Source: Micrococcaceae bacterium UBA6021 (GTDB lineage: Bacteria > Actinomycetota > Actinomycetes > Actinomycetales > Micrococcaceae). Taken from it: a DNA stretch of 6,234 nucleotides. This document shows positions 4,829 to 6,234 of this stretch, one piece after another (the first letter of the stretch is position 1; every line of letters begins with the position of its first letter). Below the pieces are notes generated by a model. It made no database searches. It worked only from the letters and a program-made list of their open reading frames with translations, and was not told the origin of the DNA. The position numbers were made by a program, and so were the translations under genes. Where the stretch lies: NCBI GenBank assembly GCA_002427975.1, contig DIZT01000338.1, forward strand, positions 14,643 to 20,876. Direction: 5' to 3'.

Positions 4829-6234
4829 GTGCCAGAGCAGCCTAGCCACCGTCTACCAGAGGAATTTGGCGGAAACGAGTGGCTCGTTGACGAACTGTAC
4901 GAGCAGTATCAGAAAGACAAGAACACGGTGGATACCAAATGGTGGCCCCTTTTCGAGTCCTTCGATTCAGGCAGCGGTTCTTCTTCCAACGGAAGCACGG
5001 CGGTAGCCGTGGCCCACCCAGCTACCCGCGAAATCCCGGCTGTACCGCCGGCGCCTCCGGCTTCTGCAACTGCAACTGCTGCACCGGCAACGTCGCCGGC
5101 CGCACAGCCCGCCGCGCCGGCCCCTGCCCCCGCGGCGGCAAAAAAAGCTCCCGCTACGGTCGCCCGCGATGGCGCGAAGAAGACCGGGCCCGGAAGCGCG
5201 GCCCAGCCGATTCCCGCCCAGCTTCCCAAGAACGTCAAGGCACCCACGGCTCCGGAAGAGGACGTGGTCTCCGTTCTTCGCGGCCCGGCCAAGGCCATCG
5301 CCACCAACATGGTCACCAGCCTCGAGGTCCCCACGGCCACCAGCGTCCGGGCTATTCCGGCCAAGTTGCTGATCGATAACCGTGTGGTCATCAACTCCAA
5401 CCTGGCCCGTGCACGCGGCGGCAAGGTTTCCTTCACGCACCTCATCGGCTACGCCGTGATCCGCGCACTGGCCCAGTTCCCGTCGATGAACGTCTACTAC
5501 GACGAAATCGACGGCAAGCCCAGTGCTGTCCAGCCGGCCCACGTCAACTTCGGCATCGCCATTGACATGCCCAAGCCTGACGGCACCCGCCTGCTCATTG
5601 TGCCCAACATCAAGAAAGCGGAGACCCTCAACTTCTCCGAGTTCTGGCACACCTATGAAGACCTGATCAAGCGTGCCCGCGCCGGCAAGCTGACTGCTGA
5701 TGACCACTCCGGCACCACGGTTTCCCTGACCAACCCCGGCGGCATCGGCACCGTTCACTCCGTGCCGCGTCTGTCCAAGGGGCAGGCTGCCATCATCGGC
5801 GTCGGCGCTCTGGACTACCCGGCCGAGTTCCAGGGTGCCAGCGAAAAGATCATCGCGCAGAACGCCATCAGCAAGGTCCTCACGCTGACGTCCACCTATG
5901 ACCACCGCGTCATCCAGGGAGCCGGCAGCGGCGAGTTCCTGAAGCTTGTGCACCAGCTGCTGCTCGGTGCCCAGAACTTCTACGACGAAATCTTCGAGTC
6001 CCTGCGCATCCCGTACGAGCCCGTGCGCTGGAGCCCGGACCTGCAGGTGGACCCTGCCGACGAGATCAACAAGGTTGCCCGGATCCAGCAGCTGATCCAC
6101 TCCTACCGTGTGCGCGGCCACCTGATGGCAGACACCGATCCCCTGGAGTACGTCCAGCGCAAGCACCCGGACCTTGACGTCCTCACGTATGGGCTGACCC
6201 TGTGGGACCTGGACCGCCAGTGGCCCACCGGCGG
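4829..6234 (+). CDS. kgd: Multifunctional 2-oxoglutarate dehydrogenase/decarboxylase (Kgd, E2-E1 fusion), N-terminal 468 codons
   Basis: Kgd is the actinobacterial enzyme that decarboxylates 2-oxoglutarate with thiamine diphosphate (E1) and carries a fused succinyltransferase (E2) core; it acts in the cytoplasmic TCA-cycle complex with lipoamide dehydrogenase and the pyruvate dehydrogenase E2. Visible parts in order: an E1o-type N-terminal segment at about 13-45 (FGGNEWLVDELYEQY, then WWPLFESF); a flexible Ala/Pro linker at about 57-145; the E2 core from about 148 to 400, with LEVPTATSVRAIPAKLL, TNPGGIGT (301-308) and active-site-like DHRVIQG (358-364, His359); and the beginning of the E1 domain, with SYRVRGHLMADTDPL at 425-439. 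There is no lipoyl domain, as is usual for this family. The frame is open with no shift to the window edge; from memory the M. tuberculosis protein is about 1230 residues, so roughly 60 percent lies outside. Start is GTG. In relatives the E1 part is inhibited by the FHA protein GarA/OdhI. Confidence 0.95.
   Translation, partial: MPEQPSHRLPEEFGGNEWLVDELYEQYQKDKNTVDTKWWPLFESFDSGSGSSSNGSTAVAVAHPATREIPAVPPAPPASATATAAPATSPAAQPAAPAPAPAAAKKAPATVARDGAKKTGPGSAAQPIPAQLPKNVKAPTAPEEDVVSVLRGPAKAIATNMVTSLEVPTATSVRAIPAKLLIDNRVVINSNLARARGGKVSFTHLIGYAVIRALAQFPSMNVYYDEIDGKPSAVQPAHVNFGIAIDMPKPDGTRLLIVPNIKKAETLNFSEFWHTYEDLIKRARAGKLTADDHSGTTVSLTNPGGIGTVHSVPRLSKGQAAIIGVGALDYPAEFQGASEKIIAQNAISKVLTLTSTYDHRVIQGAGSGEFLKLVHQLLLGAQNFYDEIFESLRIPYEPVRWSPDLQVDPADEINKVARIQQLIHSYRVRGHLMADTDPLEYVQRKHPDLDVLTYGLTLWDLDRQWPTG

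Noticed and set aside
4713..5006. A 97-codon plus-strand frame overlapping the kgd start, including the ATG at 4809
   Set aside because: It lacks a good ribosome binding site, has no recognisable motif and runs out of frame into the Kgd coding region, which explains its second half.
4967..6166. A 399-codon minus-strand open frame opposite kgd
   Set aside because: The plus strand here encodes unmistakable Kgd E2 and E1 motifs. The antisense product resembles no family and has a repetitive Arg/Gly/Ala end that mirrors the Ala/Pro linker.

Overview
The window looks like the chromosome of a high-GC actinobacterium, most likely a member of the Micrococcaceae such as Arthrobacter or Pseudarthrobacter. 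That assignment rests on the GC-rich coding bias and on the actinobacterial form of 2-oxoglutarate dehydrogenase/decarboxylase (Kgd), whose N-terminus I recognise from that group. It is not a database result.

Layout. Positions 1-4329 carry five genes on the minus strand, read from right to left: a long CNNM/CorC-type membrane protein with a C-terminal CorC domain (4329-3007), a short CNNM/CorC paralogue (3010-1925), a zinc/manganese-type ABC substrate-binding lipoprotein (1849-860), its ATPase (863-48), and the first 16 codons of its permease (48 to the window edge). The two CNNM genes overlap by 4 bp (ATGA). The three ABC genes also overlap (TTGA and TGATG junctions). Each group is therefore a tight operon, and a 75-bp gap separates them. 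That gap and the last codon of the short CNNM gene hold a 27-bp imperfect palindrome placed like the operator of a Fur-family metal regulator such as Zur.

A divergent non-coding stretch of about 500 bp (4330-4828) separates the CNNM operon from kgd, which starts with GTG at 4829 on the plus strand and runs off the right edge. On the CNNM side this stretch holds a possible 30-codon leader ORF. It has a Pro-Pro-Pro-Gly motif, its ribosome binding site lies in a hairpin arm, and its stop codon abuts the CNNM start codon. This is the most unusual thing I found. On the kgd side there is a candidate promoter.

Function. The left half is a divalent-metal module: predicted Zn or Mn uptake by the ABC transporter beside a CNNM pair predicted to move Mg2+ (or other divalent cations) outward. 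The right gene is a central TCA-cycle enzyme with no obvious functional link. Apart from the possible leader-peptide control this is ordinary core-genome content. I saw no mobile element, CRISPR array, tRNA or rRNA.
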